From Archilochus colubris (taxonomy: Eukaryota > Chordata > Aves > Apodiformes > Trochilidae), in assembly GCA_023079485.1 (NCBI GenBank), contig CM041083.1:144660052-144724051 (forward strand): a DNA stretch of 64,000 nucleotides, written 5' to 3'. Shown one piece after another: positions 49,518-61,583 of this stretch. Numbering within the stretch: the stretch's first letter is position 1; the number at the start of each line of letters is the position of its first letter. Both the position numbers and the translations under genes were made by a program. Below the pieces are notes generated by a model. It saw nothing but the letters and a program-made list of their open reading frames with translations. It had not been told where the DNA came from and made no database searches.

Positions 49518-50493
49518 AAAGATTCTGTATCAAATCTTTCTTGTAAAATTTACCTCCTGACTCACAATGGACCCAAATGGGCATCAAAAGAACAAGGATC
49601 ATAACTTCCATTCCAGATCCACTTGGTCTAAATATTCAAGTAAAACTCTATGTAAAACATACAGATATTTATTTGTGTATATTAAGGATGTTCAATGAAT
49701 TTTTTTTTTCCTTAAAATAACTCCTGAAACTGTAACTATGAAAGAAGCAGGAGGAAATTATATTCTTGAACTAGAATCTAGGATGTTAGACTTTAAATAT
49801 GAAGTTTTACAAGTAACACCACATACTATTTTTGTTTCTTCAAGGCATCACTCAGTAATTCCGGTGACATACCTGTGTGATTTCCTCAGAGGCTACATTT
49901 GCCTTTATTCCATGCTTTCATGTATTCATGAAGTGAAAATACTTAGGCATATGTTCAAAAGAAATCAAAATTACCTTCTCTACCCAGTGTCACTTATCCA
50001 TCATTGTCTCACATGAATTTAAAGAAAGTTTCAAAGCAACAAAAAAAGTAAACCAGCACAAATTACAATACTTTAAGCAATACACAGTCTAGTACTCATT
50101 TTATTTTTTTTTTACATTTAAGAAGAATCTGCATTTTGAGAGTTAGCTAGGGTGATGTTGCAGATCTAAATTTTTGTTTGAGTAGCACTTTTGTTATTAA
50201 ACAGATGCTTAGTGGTGGGAATTTAAGATAACCTGGAGGTTCTAAGCAGCTATTTTGTAATTTTACTGTGCTTAAAAGTAATAAAACAGATCTCTACATG
50301 AGCAGTGATCTTGAAGAAAAGTGTTTTGATTCCAAAATATTATTAACTTAGGCTTATAGATTTTTTTAAGTGCCCATTATGCTGTTAAGCTATTAAAATA
50401 CTGAGATGAAGATAATTTCTTTGTTAAAATGAATGCATTTTGTGAACCACCTGTTCATGCATTAAAAAAAAAATAAAAAATTATGCAGCAATT

Positions 50494-50600
50494 GCCTTCA
50501 GAAATTCAGGTCAGATGGTCAGCCCCTGAAATAATTATCTGATCAAGACTGATTGGGGTGAGACCAAATAATTACTCATTAGCATTCAGCACCACTGTCA
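50494..50600. promoter_or_regulatory. Candidate regulatory block with homeodomain-type sites
   Basis: A compact run of AATTATCTGATCAAGACTGA, then AATAATTACTCATTAGCATTC, packs several TAAT/ATTA cores and one TGATCA palindrome into ~100 bp of otherwise moderate composition. This style is common in conserved vertebrate non-coding elements. Without alignment it is a guess. Confidence 0.2.
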
Positions 50601-52750
50601 GGCTGCATTTTGCATGCTACAGTGTATGCTGCCCTTTTTCATTTTATTCAGTCTCCTTTTTAGGTTACACCACATTGTTCTGCATGACTGGGAAATGAAA
50701 TTGGAAACAGGAAAAGAGAAGTTTGGAGAACAAAGCAGACATGACTTTATATAAAAAATGTGCCTTACACAGTTTTGCTTATTGAACAATCAAACTGCCT
50801 ACAAACTATTTCTATAAATCTGCCACATACTGGTCTCTCTGGGAAGCCAACAGGAATTCTGGGCACAGAGAGTTTGCAGCATTATTAATTTGTTTAAATT
50901 CTTCAAAACCAACGTTCTGTCTTTAAGGGATCCAGTTTGTAACTGGTTGAACTGTAGAGTAATATTTCCTTTTACCCTGTAGGCTTGTAACATTTTTTGT
51001 TGGAGCAGCTCAGTATTGTATTTCAGTAGCCATGCCATTTAGCACTCTGTGGTGCAGTATTTGCATTCCTGGGCGTGTGAGGGATGAACAGACAGATTGA
51101 GCTGCCCTCAGATCTGTTTTGGACACCACATTTCATAACACTGTGCTGTGCTATTCTATAATAAGCACAACGGTATTTTGGAGGAGTGATACACAGAAAA
51201 TGCTTCAAGGTCCTTTTTGTTGTGTAGAAAACACACTAGATTTCAGCTGCAATGTTCTCCAAACATCTGTCCATATGGCTATGCCTAAACTCGTAAATAG
51301 AGTGTACCCAGAACTCTAGGCTCACAGTGAGACCAAGTAGAGCAGAACAGCTGCATCCATGCTATTAAACCACTTGCTCTCCAAAAACAGGGTGTCCACA
51401 CTGGGAAAGTGTTTAATGAAACATTAGTCCTCTGTCCTATGATAACTCCAAACTTTTATTGGAGGTTTGTTTTGGAGAATACCGATTGGCACGGGCCACA
51501 GCAATGCCAAGAGTCATTCAAAGGCTTAACTATGTATTTATATTAATTCCAGAGCCCGTGATTCTTAACTGGCCCTAAATCAATAACACAGACATGTTAT
51601 TCCCTACAATAAAGAAGCAGAAAATAGTAAGCCTAAATCAACTATATTTACAGGAATAATGTTTTGCCCTGCCTGACTTCCAAAATAATTTTCTTTACAC
51701 ATCAAAGTAGGTTTGTAACAAAGTTCTGTACTCTATTAGCTATCACATAATGCCAAGAAATCATAGCCTTAATATTTATTTAAACTCTGATTGAAAAACA
51801 TTAGTTATCGCCCTATGGTTTTCAAAAGAACTTTTAGAAGGAACGTACTCACATATATGTGTCACCAAAAACAAACCAGAAAATCCTCTAGAGCATTACA
51901 TTCTTAAAATATGCCTTACTTGATCTGAAAGGTGCCATCTGTAGCAACACTCACACATAAATGCAACTTTCAAGGACAGAGTCCATATAATTTGAAATCA
52001 TTGACATTGTTTCACAAGTTAAATGTTAAAATAGAAGGTTTCAATTTAGATAAGATTTGTTAAAGAATCTAGCTGAGTTTATCCTCTTTGTAACCATACT
52101 GGGCAGGAGGATCCACTGCTAAATTCACAAAGTATTTCATATTGCCTAAAACCTGAAAAACACTTCAGCATTCTGCACTTAAAAAATTCTAGATGTTTTG
52201 GGTGTGTTGTTCTTTTTATATAAATCATGTTTTTGAGGAAAATTTCCTAGCCATCCTCACTTCTTTTTCTTCCATTTGCACTGTGGAAAAATACAAGGGT
52301 ACATGAACAGTATTTCTCCTATACAAAACTAAACTAGAAGTGGCATTCCAGGAGCTCATTTAACATCCTCCATCTGATCAGTCTGTGGGTGAAATACAGC
52401 TAGTCCAAAGGAAAAAATATCTTAAATCTGTATCACAAGAACATCAGGTCCTCTGCACCAATTATAGCAACTCTGAGTCTGCTCTTACTTGTGCAACTTG
52501 ACTTGATTATATTCTCTTTCTAAGTAAGGAAACACTTCTAGTTTTTTAGAATTTGGCAAATAAGACAAACAAGTCAGGATTCTCTGGTAGTTTTAATGCA
52601 TGTTTCCCAGGTTAACACTAATGGTAGAAAACTTTGGGTTTGCAGTATAATTTTTCATTAAATACCTTGATAATAAGATTTGTACATCTTATTGCTTGAA
52701 GCTTCTCAGTACAACACTGTTTACAAGAATGTGAAGTACACAAGCAAGAT

Positions 52751-52783
52751 CAAAAGAAAAAAACAAAACAAAACAAAAAAAGA
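52751..52783. repeat. A-rich (AAAAC)n tract
   Basis: A-runs separated by single C or G. Confidence 0.8.
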
Positions 52784-53541
52784 GGTTGATCTCCTAGGTC
52801 TCTTTTCTCTAGTCAGTCTGAAGCAGTGTGAGGCTGGCAAGTCCTGACTGCTGGAAACAATCACAAGCCTACACTTTGCTTTCCTCCACAACACACACGT
52901 CTTTCTGTAACAACTTGTCTTCTCTGATCTTGCACATAAATCACTCTTTCCTACCTTTGCTACAGAAGTCTGCTGATCTACTGCAAATTCTGCCCTGTCT
53001 GATGTGTTCCATAATCCTCTCACTGTTTCTAAGCTTCTCATTGGCTTTTGTGGCTTCTGTGGATTTTGGTAGCTTTCTGCTCTTTTGCAAATTTTCAGAC
53101 GAACTTTATTTGCAGAGATAGCAGCTGAAAAGTACATTCAAGGCTCTGTATTGATCAGTATAGATTGCCCAGCACATTAGTTGATGTTAAATCATCCCCA
53201 GTTCTGGATAGGCTTAGGAAGTTAGGATCCTGCAGAATCTGCCTCAGAGTCAGACAAACAGCATTGCAATGCCCATGGCTTGGCTGGAGCTACAGAGCCC
53301 ATTGCAAAACTTTCAGGCTCTAGAGTCTTCATTTTGCAGTAGAAAGTCTCAAAGAGCTGACATTTCTCACCTAAAGTGGGTTTTGTGAGGGCTTCCAGAA
53401 ACTCTGCTGGTTTATGGGGCGTTTTTAATAATAAGCCCAAGAAATTCCAGAGGAGTAGAAAAATAATAATGCAGGACCAATGTCTTTGTAATTGCCTGAC
53501 CAACTAGAGCTCAATCATTTTGACAGCATCCCACTTCACGA

Positions 53542-53567
53542 GGGAGGGGAGAGTAGGGAGGGGAGGG
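53542..53567 (+). other. G-quadruplex-forming motif
   Basis: Five G-runs of three or four (53542-53544, 53546-53549, 53556-53558, 53560-53563 and 53565-53567) with loops of 1, 6, 1 and 1 bases satisfy the G3+N1-7 rule. It stands alone in AT-rich DNA, and ten bases further on there is a TATTTAAA element. Confidence 0.75.
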
Positions 53568-55074
53568 ACTGCTATTTAAACTTAACATAAACAATTACAG
53601 CAATATGTATTAATAATAGTTGTCAATATAATTTTAAGAAAAACACTGTGCGTCCTGGTACCAGTTTTTGGTGAGATTAGAAGCTTGAGACATGAAGTTA
53701 GATAAAAGGATGTAATATACTTAGTTTTGAAAAATATTTCATACACTGTGAGATATTGTACTTCATAAAATTACCTGACTAAAAATAGTGATACCTAAGA
53801 TGACTAACTAATATTTATTATAATGTAGCTAGCCTTCATCAAATCAGGAAGGTTTTATATTATACATACACCTGATAGCAGACTTCAAGATTTTCACCAT
53901 TTACTTCAACTTCAGCAGTATATGTCATTTACTTCTCTTCTTGTGTGCTATAAGACTGATGCAGAAACATATGCTGAGTTAAAGAGCATGAGAAATCTCA
54001 TCAAACCCAATTGGATTCCAAATGATAGGCTAAAGGACATAAAATTTAAAATGCTTGAATGCCTAGAGGTAAAGGCATGTTAAGATTTTTGCAGAACTGG
54101 GGGCTCAAACACTTCTATTTTGGAGCATTTGTATCTGAATGCTATGACTAAAACATTCTGACTAATCATGTTATTCTTTGATAATTTATTACAACATTAC
54201 TGTTAGCTGACTATCTCTTTCCCCTTGACAAGTCTCCTGGGAAACCAAGGTGAAGTTAGTCTTACATCATTATCTCAAGTTTATCTTTCCAAATGCTTTT
54301 ATTATAGTGATTTTGGAAGCAAGTATATTAAGGCAGAGATATTATAGAGCTCTTGTACAAAATGGTATTGTCAAATAACATGTACATGAATTTAGGTCTT
54401 ACCACAAATATCTCACAGATAATGTAGGACTAAATAAGAAGTAAATCAGTTCTTAAGCCCTAAGGCACCTTTCCATAGTAGTAGTAATAAATCAGGATGA
54501 TAGCCTTAAAAAGTCACTAATTTTTCCTCTTAATCAAATAAGATCAGAACCAAGTCATCATTCCAGCAGAAAAAGCAAAATTTAATTAGCTTATCTAACA
54601 GTGTCATTTAGTGAATCAAAAGCTTTGAAAGGTCAATGAATTTTGCCCTTATCATCTCATTATCTTCCATCACTAACAAGATATCATTAAGCAACTTCAT
54701 GAGAGAAGTTAATGTAGCAACAGCCAGCAGCACTGCTATAATTTAAAGGGAAATTCCAAGCTGTTTTTAAATATAGGGTTTTATTACACTTTTCATTCAC
54801 AGAAATCTCCTAAAGCCCGTTGGAAGAAGGAAAACTAATACAGGTTTATTTTACACTACTTCCATATTTGTTTCTATTTCTGAAAAAATACAGTAGACCA
54901 TTTTTCATCATCCTTGTTCAGACACACACACCACAAGGTACGCACACAACAGTACAGATGAAATGCTTCATTCTAGTACCTTGAGTATAAGTTCCATATA
55001 ATATCAAATATTTTGAACCCTCTCTCCACCAGACTGTTTTAGAGGTCCTTTGCACAGGCAAGCTCACCTCTCAC

Positions 55075-55470
55075 TGAGCGTTGCCATCCTGTACAGCACC
55101 ACATGCTCTGTTCTATAAATGGGACGAGTGAAAACAGCTGGGTTCAAAAATCAGCTCCTGTGCACACTGAAGGTCATTTCACCAGTCTGCTGCAGAGCAC
55201 AGATACACAAACACTTGAACGAGTACATCTGAGAGGGCAGCAACCTGTGGTGAGGCAAACGGCTGTGGTGGTAACCTCTCACTCCAGATTTGCCTTCCGA
55301 GCAATTCTAAATGAGGAACTGCACCCTGGAAAGTAATTTTGTGGAGATTCGCTGAGCGCTGCTGCGAGGCAAAGAGTAGTGCATTACTTAAAATAATTTG
55401 TTTACATTCCCTAAAATCAATGGAAATGTAAGATTTTCACTTCTAAAAGCACAGAGGGAAAGCGAATAAA
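55075..55470. promoter_or_regulatory. Local CpG cluster, possible regulatory element
   Basis: Nine CpG dinucleotides lie in about 400 bp, including TTCGCTGAGCGCTGCTGCGAGG at 55348-55369, in a region where CpG is otherwise rare. A TATAAAT at 55115-55121 lies near its left side. It is too small and too AT-rich to be called a CpG island by the usual rules. An enhancer or cryptic promoter is possible. A chance 77-codon frame (55103-55336) crosses it. Confidence 0.25.
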
Positions 55471-57240
55471 ATAACTTGCTGAGGTTTCTCTCCATCAGAC
55501 TGTGATCATTTTACCATGTCAGATCTGGAGCCTAAACTACCTACTGCTGTTCCACTGAGAGGCTGTCACAGTTTCCTAAAATACATACTCTTAGCTGAAA
55601 AATCACATATGCTCTCAGCTGAGATGGTTCCCCCCTTTTATTTATTGGACCTATCTCATTTAAATTGATTTTGCTATCTTTTTCTTCATAGAAGGCTGAA
55701 AAAAGGGGTAAGGGAATTCACATACCTTACGCTGTGCTGGAACAGCGTTTATGTGGCAATCCTTCATTGTGAAAGGATGCAGGCTATACAGAATCAGAAG
55801 TCTTAGCTACAATGGAAGTTATCTCTTAAAAAAAAAACAAGATCAGCACTTTTAGGCTAGATAAGAACTTCACAGATGGGAAACCTCATACCCTGGCTGA
55901 TTGCAGCAAATGTCTGAGTCTCTGAGACAGGTGATGAGGCAGGGAAGGGTGAGTAAACTTTCCTCCTGATCCTGTTCCCTGCTGTTGTTGCCACAACCAT
56001 CTCTGCTCCCTTCTCATGTCCATTGCCCAGGCACATTTCTCCTCTTAACAAGCCCCCTTCACCCTCCAAAAAATGAGAACCATGCTTATTTCTGCAGGTG
56101 TGGGAGCAAGTGGCTTTCTTGCTGGCTTTGTGCTCTAGCAACCACTGCTGCTTCACCATCTGCTGCTCCTCTTCCATGTCTCCAAGCAGCTGTAAGTAAA
56201 GCCACTGAATGCAGTTCACATTCCAAGTTTTTCTTAGCAACCATTAAGGCTAAAAAAGAAAATCTTTTGATGAAAACTGAGATTCTATAGTCACTGCATC
56301 AGTACGAGTTCTATGCCTTGTTGCCATGAACTGGACCCACCCAAAGATCTATCCAAAACGTTGTAGGAGGGAACTCCATGAGGAAAAATAGATGACTGGG
56401 AATTTTTGAGCAAATCAGACATTTTATTTTGTTGAGAAATGCTAATTTGCTGAAATTGAAAGGCAAGTTTTCATGGGGAGGTAATCAGCCAGCTCAGTGC
56501 AGCTGTGTCCCAGCTGGGAATCCCAGTAACATAAGAGCTTTGGATTCAGTCCTTTTGCTACCTGGCAGCCTGGTAGATGTGGTGTTGTTCTGAGCTACTC
56601 TTCAGTCCATCAGTTTCCAACCCCAGCTATATCCTACCAGGAACAGGCAAGAATGTAAGCTATGGGGATTTATGATTTGAGGTTTAGCCATTTTATTACT
56701 TACAGGCCAGAAATAGCTGAATGTCACTGGGCTACAGTAAGGACTTCTCTAATAGTTAAACATTAAAAGGTTAATCTCAAAACTAAAAATCTATAGGGTT
56801 GATAACTTTAGGAATTTTAAGAGGGGAATTGTGTGAGAAAGTCCATTTCAAAGCACTAATTACTGGTAAACCTAAAAGAAGGTGCAATATATTTTTTTCA
56901 TGTATATTTTTACCATCTCTGGCACTTAAAAATTAGTAGTATAGATATACTGTAATCTCAGGGATATACTATCAAGCCAGAATACATATTTTTTTCTGTG
57001 TTATTTTGTTCCTGATTCACAAAAAATAGAAGTGAAAGCTGAAATCCCATTTTACTAGTATGAATATAAAACGCTCTTTCAGCACATGAACTTGTTTGCA
57101 TAAGCAACTGGTAATACACCTAAAGAAATAAATAGAAGTGCAAGTCATTGAGCTGAAGATTTAGAGCCTAAAAGAGCCCGTAAGAGAGAGAGATCTCAAC
57201 TGTGAGAGTCCTTTGGCAAAACAGATGAAAATACTTGTAT
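55471..57240. other. Non-coding stretch
   Basis: No recognisable gene or repeat. Frames up to 127 codons (55857-56240, minus) match no family I know. Confidence 0.5.
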
Positions 57241-57505
57241 CAATAATCTACCAATTAGCCCTCAATGAATATATGTTAACAGATAGACCATAGCAGCCCC
57301 AAAGGAAGTGTAATGATCAATTGTGGCAATAATCCACAAATTAAAGATCTCTAATAGTATGCATTCACTTGATAGACTGCGAGGGTTTTGAAAGAATGTT
57401 GCATTCTATCATGTCAATGATCCATGGATTAAGGGCTCACATTTATACAGCACATTGTAATGGCTTTGAGGGAGCCATTAGGGTCTATCATGTCAATGAT
57501 CCATG
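57241..57505 (+). promoter_or_regulatory. Candidate enhancer with four spaced CAATRATCYA motifs
   Basis: The core CAATAATCTA/CAATAATCCA/CAATGATCCA/CAATGATCCA starts at 57241, 57327, 57415 and 57494, all on +, at spacings of 86, 88 and 79 bp. The last two copies share a longer identical stretch of 22 bp (57405-57426 and 57484-57505) containing GTCAATGATCCATG. Each of the first three is followed within a few bases by an ATTA-bearing word (CCAATTAG, CAAATTAA, TGGATTAA), and the fourth by GAATAATGA. The arrangement is either a decayed tandem repeat with a ~85-bp unit or a cluster of binding sites for a homeodomain-type or TALE-type factor. No factor is assigned. Confidence 0.35.
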
Positions 57506-57605
57506 AATAATGAGAGTTGTTGGAGAAGTATCTTGCAGCTCATGCTGCAGAGCTTCAAGGATGTATCAACGTGGCTTAAAGTTTAGCAAGTGTGATGTAC
57601 TCTAT

Positions 57606-57686
57606 GTAGCACTTCTTAGCCTTGTATTTACACAATGGGTATTCACACAATAGAAAGCATAGGAAGGCAAAATGAAGAAGTGCTAC
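57606..57686. repeat. 12-bp perfect inverted repeat
   Basis: GTAGCACTTCTT (57606-57617) and AAGAAGTGCTAC (57675-57686) are exact reverse complements, 57 bases apart. It lies just downstream of the four-motif block. Confidence 0.85.
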
Positions 57687-57801
57687 TTAAAGGGAAAAAT
57701 AATGTTTTGGTTTCCTTCCATGCTTGAGATCATTTTGAGGCAGCAATAAGCTTATACTCCCCACTTGGTGTTAATTCCTACGGTGTTCATAATATCACTG
57801 T

Positions 57802-57878
57802 AATCAAAAGCATGCAGGTTACAGGCAGCCTTTACAGCAGGACAGTAATTAAAGATGTCATCAAGGTGGAATCAAAAG
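57802..57878 (+). promoter_or_regulatory. Paired AATCAAAAG sites (TCF/LEF-like)
   Basis: AATCAAAAG occurs at 57802-57810 and 57870-57878, with CATCAAGG and AATTAAAGATG between them. These resemble the TCF/LEF site ATCAAAG with one extra A. Binding is not established. Confidence 0.2.
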
Positions 57879-58820
57879 AGTTGTAAGGCTTTTAGTAACC
57901 TCTTACTAATGACTTAAACAGGGACTGTTCAGTGTCAGGTGAATCCTATTCTATTCAAGCTTGAAATATTCTGCTACTGCTTGATGATCATAGGGGGTAT
58001 GCATAACTGGAGGTATGACAAGCTTTCTGACTAAGTCTTCCCCAAAAAGTCCTGTCTGCACCATGACTTAAAGGTAATTATTAGATTTTAACTAAATCTT
58101 GATCAAAGACAAAAGTCAAACTCTTTTCATATGTGTCCAAATCTTTGAAAACTGGGGAGTTCATAATACTGAGGATGAATGGAGGAATGCGATAGAAAAA
58201 TATACATTAAGAATGTTTTCTGAAAATGTCTATGCTAATCTGGTTCCATGCACAGCTGATGAAGATGTTAAGATTCTTCCATCCATCCCAACCTGCTTCT
58301 TCCTTAACAATTACTTGCTCCCACTTAATATTTTCTGAAAGAAAAAGTGAACATTTTTGACCCTGAGAGCATGTAAAGTCAGGGAGGGAGTCATGCCCTG
58401 CCAGTGCATGGCTTGGCAAAATCATCCTACACCTATAGATGTTCTTGGGAAGGAAGGAACAGCTTTTCTGCAGGATAAAGGTGGATGGAGGAAAGGGGAC
58501 AGGAGCGTGGTTAGCATTCCCATCCCAGCTTGTTGCTGCATCCAACGCTTCTGGCAGGAAGAGAAGCAGAAGAAACATCTCTTGCTGTGGCTAATTCCTT
58601 TACAGGCTACTGCAGTCTGGCTGCAGTCATGTACAGACAACTGAAGCCCTCTGGACTGCAACCCTGGGAGCCAGCCACTGCAGCTGCTAAGCTTGGACCA
58701 GATTTGAGGGTAACTTCTTCAGACAGTGCATAAGGAAATTTGAGTAGAGATCAAACAAGATGTAATGTGAGCCTTGGTGAATTCACCAGCACAGCATGTA
58801 GTGACTCCTACAGTCATTGA
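57879..58820. other. Non-coding stretch, moderately GC-richer in the middle
   Basis: 58350-58730 is less AT-rich than average and carries overlapping short frames on both strands. One of these, on minus (58578-58207, 123 codons), starts with a Leu-rich, signal-peptide-like segment. Nothing ties it to a known protein. Confidence 0.45.
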
Positions 58821-59582
58821 GTCTCAGTTCAAGCTCCATTCAGAGCACTGGAAATCTTCCTGTTCCCACCAGAGGTTTTTTTTTTACTTTCCAGATGGAA
58901 AGTCATAGTTACAGCTCCAGAAGAGCATGACCTCTGTTTTACAGTCAGGAATGGGAAACAGGAGATAACTTCATCCAGTTTTTCCAGTGAACATCCCATG
59001 TCTGCCAATAGTTACAAAAAAGCAAAATTATACTTCTGGCTAGCCAACTGCCTCACTTTTATCCCTCATCTTTGTAGTTTGACTTCTCATCCCCTCCAGG
59101 GCAGATGGATCAGTGGTAGTGGTAAAACTATATGCTCTAAAGTTAATAAACTGCACACAGAGCTGAGAATTTGGCCAGGCAACAGAACCTCATGCAAGGA
59201 TTTACTCTCCCTCCACTCCACAACACACTATAGTTTTTCCTTCTTCTTCCCATTTAAATGGAAAGGCATCACAGCCAATACCTTGAAATACTTTAAAATA
59301 AGCCCTCGTGTAGTACTAGACAAAGTAATTCAAATGAAGTACATGATTATTTATGGGCTAAAGAAAGACTTAAATCATTTCCCAGCATTTAGAATGGTGC
59401 TTTTTTTTTTTTCGTTCACATATTCTGTTCTCTTTTTCACTTTTTTTTCTGCTGACATAGCAAATTTTCTCTTCAGTTTGCTTTACCAGTCTGATCTTAA
59501 GTATAGCCACAGCACTGAGTTTGTACTACTACAGTTTGTTTCTGTGGTTAGGTTTGTGAAGTCAATAAGTACATGCTTGTGA
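58821..59582 (+). other. Long open frame of unknown coding status (254 codons open, 194 from ATG)
   Basis: I do not recognise a protein family. The frame is open from just after the TGA at 58818-58820 to the stop at 59580-59582, with the first ATG at 58998. From that ATG, residues 1-130 are mixed and basic. Residues about 133-162 form a strongly hydrophobic, Phe-rich segment that could span a membrane, and a second hydrophobic patch covers about 175-190. It arises partly from T-runs (59399-59412), which avoid stops. There is no Kozak-like context, and no neighbour suggests an operon-like or exon series. A pyrimidine tract ending in CCAG at 58874-58894 could be a splice acceptor within the frame. 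A chance frame in T-rich DNA is the simplest reading. An unrecognised exon is the alternative. Confidence 0.2.
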
Positions 59583-61583
59583 ATTCATTGCACTACCAAG
59601 ATGAGGTGTCGGATAACGAGGAAGAACAATCCTATTCAGACACCAATATCTTCAACAATATCTAGTGTAATGTAGAATATTGCACACAGGGAAAAATGCT
59701 TTCTGAGCAGGTAACCCTTTTTCAAAGAAGTTTAATTGATATCTATAGTAGCAGAACATATGAATTCAAGAAAACCTTTAAAAAGAGACTGACCTCTGGC
59801 TATTGCCATCAGTATGAGGTTACACCCCCAAAATACAGGAAACATATGCATGAAGGGAATTAAAGTGTAATTTCAGATGTGGTAAAGACAAAGGAAGAGA
59901 GAGTTCAGAGAAACCTTTGTATTACCATCTGTCAGCTGGCCTCCTAGTTCAACAGTAGTAGCTAGAACCAGTGGCAAAGCTGAATATTTTTAAAAGTGTG
60001 GGCTGGAATATGTTTTAGTTTCCTGGAATTCCTGTAATTAGACTTCATACATTTTCTGTAGATGAACACAACATCAATTCAAAGGCAGTGAATCACTTTT
60101 TTTTTTTTTTTTCCCTAAGAGTAAGGGGGATTCTGCTGGGGAGGAGGAATGCCAGGTCAAAACTGTAACAGAGCTGAACCTGGGTCACCTACCTGTTGGG
60201 TCAGTGCACTGTGCTGCCATGGAAAAGTTAAAATGGGCATGAAATTTATCCTGTGAATAACCTGCTACTGTGGTCATGCTCAGAGCATGACAAATGAGTC
60301 AGGGGATTTAGGCAGAGGAACAGTTTCCGGATCTTGGCTAAGCTTAGTCAACAGGATATTTGAAATAAAGTTTTGTCTTATGCTTGAATACAAGATTGCA
60401 TGTGTCTGGAAGACTTAAGGTCCAAAGAGGCCTATCTAGAAAGACTAGAGAGCAAGAAAGCAGAGGTATGGGAATCATTCATTTCTATGCAGACATGTTG
60501 GTATTTCACAAGTGACCAAATTGAATAATTCCTGGATCTTCTTTAACATTCCATCTTTCCAGTTCTCTTTTTTTTTTTACACAATAATGTTGCAAACATA
60601 TTCTTGGTTTTTAGTAGAAAATCTTGACAATTATTCAGACAGAAAATCGGCCAGCTATCCCCCATTCAGAAATTCAAGATTCTGATCCATAAAAATAATA
60701 AATAAATAAATGAACATTAAAGTACTGGCAGATCTTAAAATATAATATAGAAGGCATCTTTCATTATGATGTTCAATGAGAAAATGCTGATGAAACTAGA
60801 AATATGTTTTGTATAGAGATACAAATCTGCCAGCCTACCTACTTGTTGAGGGTTTTTGTTATTCTTCTTTAATGTATTTTAAAGGGTTTAATTTTACATA
60901 ACTACAATATTACATTATCATCTGAACATCTTATGGACTAATGCAGTACTAACAACTGCTTCCAGTTAGATATCTTGTAGAAATAAAACAAAGTACCTTT
61001 GCAAATTACTGTGAAAGAAAAGGGCTACCTGAACCAGCAAACAGAAAAGTCACTCTGGAATGCTCGTGGTGGTCAAAACAAGGAAGGGATTTCCTGATAG
61101 ATTTTTCTCCCTTCTGTTGCCTTGGAATCCCCTGTCACACACAGTTCTGAGGTGTGAAAATGTTCTACCAGAGTCTAATAGAAGATGTGTATGTCAGTCT
61201 GTATGTGGTAGGGGTGAGAGCAGAAGGTGTGCTTGGTCAAAGCTTTTCTTCCCTACCTTGGAAGTTTTACACTCATCTGTAGCTACTATGCAAAGCTAAA
61301 ACTAACTGGAACTGTAAGTGTGGGATTATTTTTTTGTACATGTACAATACATTATAGAGTATTGAGTCATCTTATGGTAAGAAAGTTAACACTTTGTTAA
61401 TAGTAAAAAGGAAAAGAGATTGAGCCTAACTCTCCACAAAAAGTGAGGAGGCGATAGCAGTCATTTGTATCCAGGTTTTCTATAAAGGAATATGAAGCTA
61501 AAAGCCCTTTTTCTATTGAATAAAAATGTTTCAATGGCACAGTTGAGAAAGAAGCAGCATTCCTTTCTTAGGAGACAGAACTG
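59583..61583. other. Non-coding stretch
   Basis: AT-rich DNA with a 16-base T-run (60097-60112) and a short AAAT-type repeat around 60690-60712. No gene or transposon is recognised. Confidence 0.55.
60097..60112. repeat. Poly-T run, 16 T
   Basis: Uninterrupted T-run followed by CCCTAAGAG. Confidence 0.88.

Larger units (their letters stand above)
49518..55074. other. Non-coding, apparently single-copy stretch
   Basis: No gene or transposon is recognised. It holds an A-rich tract (52751-52783), a G-quadruplex motif (53542-53567) and a candidate conserved block around 50.4-50.6 kb. The longest frame is 138 codons on the minus strand (52721-53137), with a Phe/Leu-rich end and no family resemblance. 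Confidence 0.5.

Noticed and set aside
51486..51512. TTGGCACGGGCCA as an NFI site
   Set aside because: Only one good half-site. The second half does not fit the TTGGC(N5)GCCAA spacing.
58207..58578. 123-codon minus-strand frame with a Leu-rich, signal-peptide-like start
   Set aside because: Chance length for one of many frames. Overlapping frames on the other strand are equally open, and there is no recognised domain or promoter.
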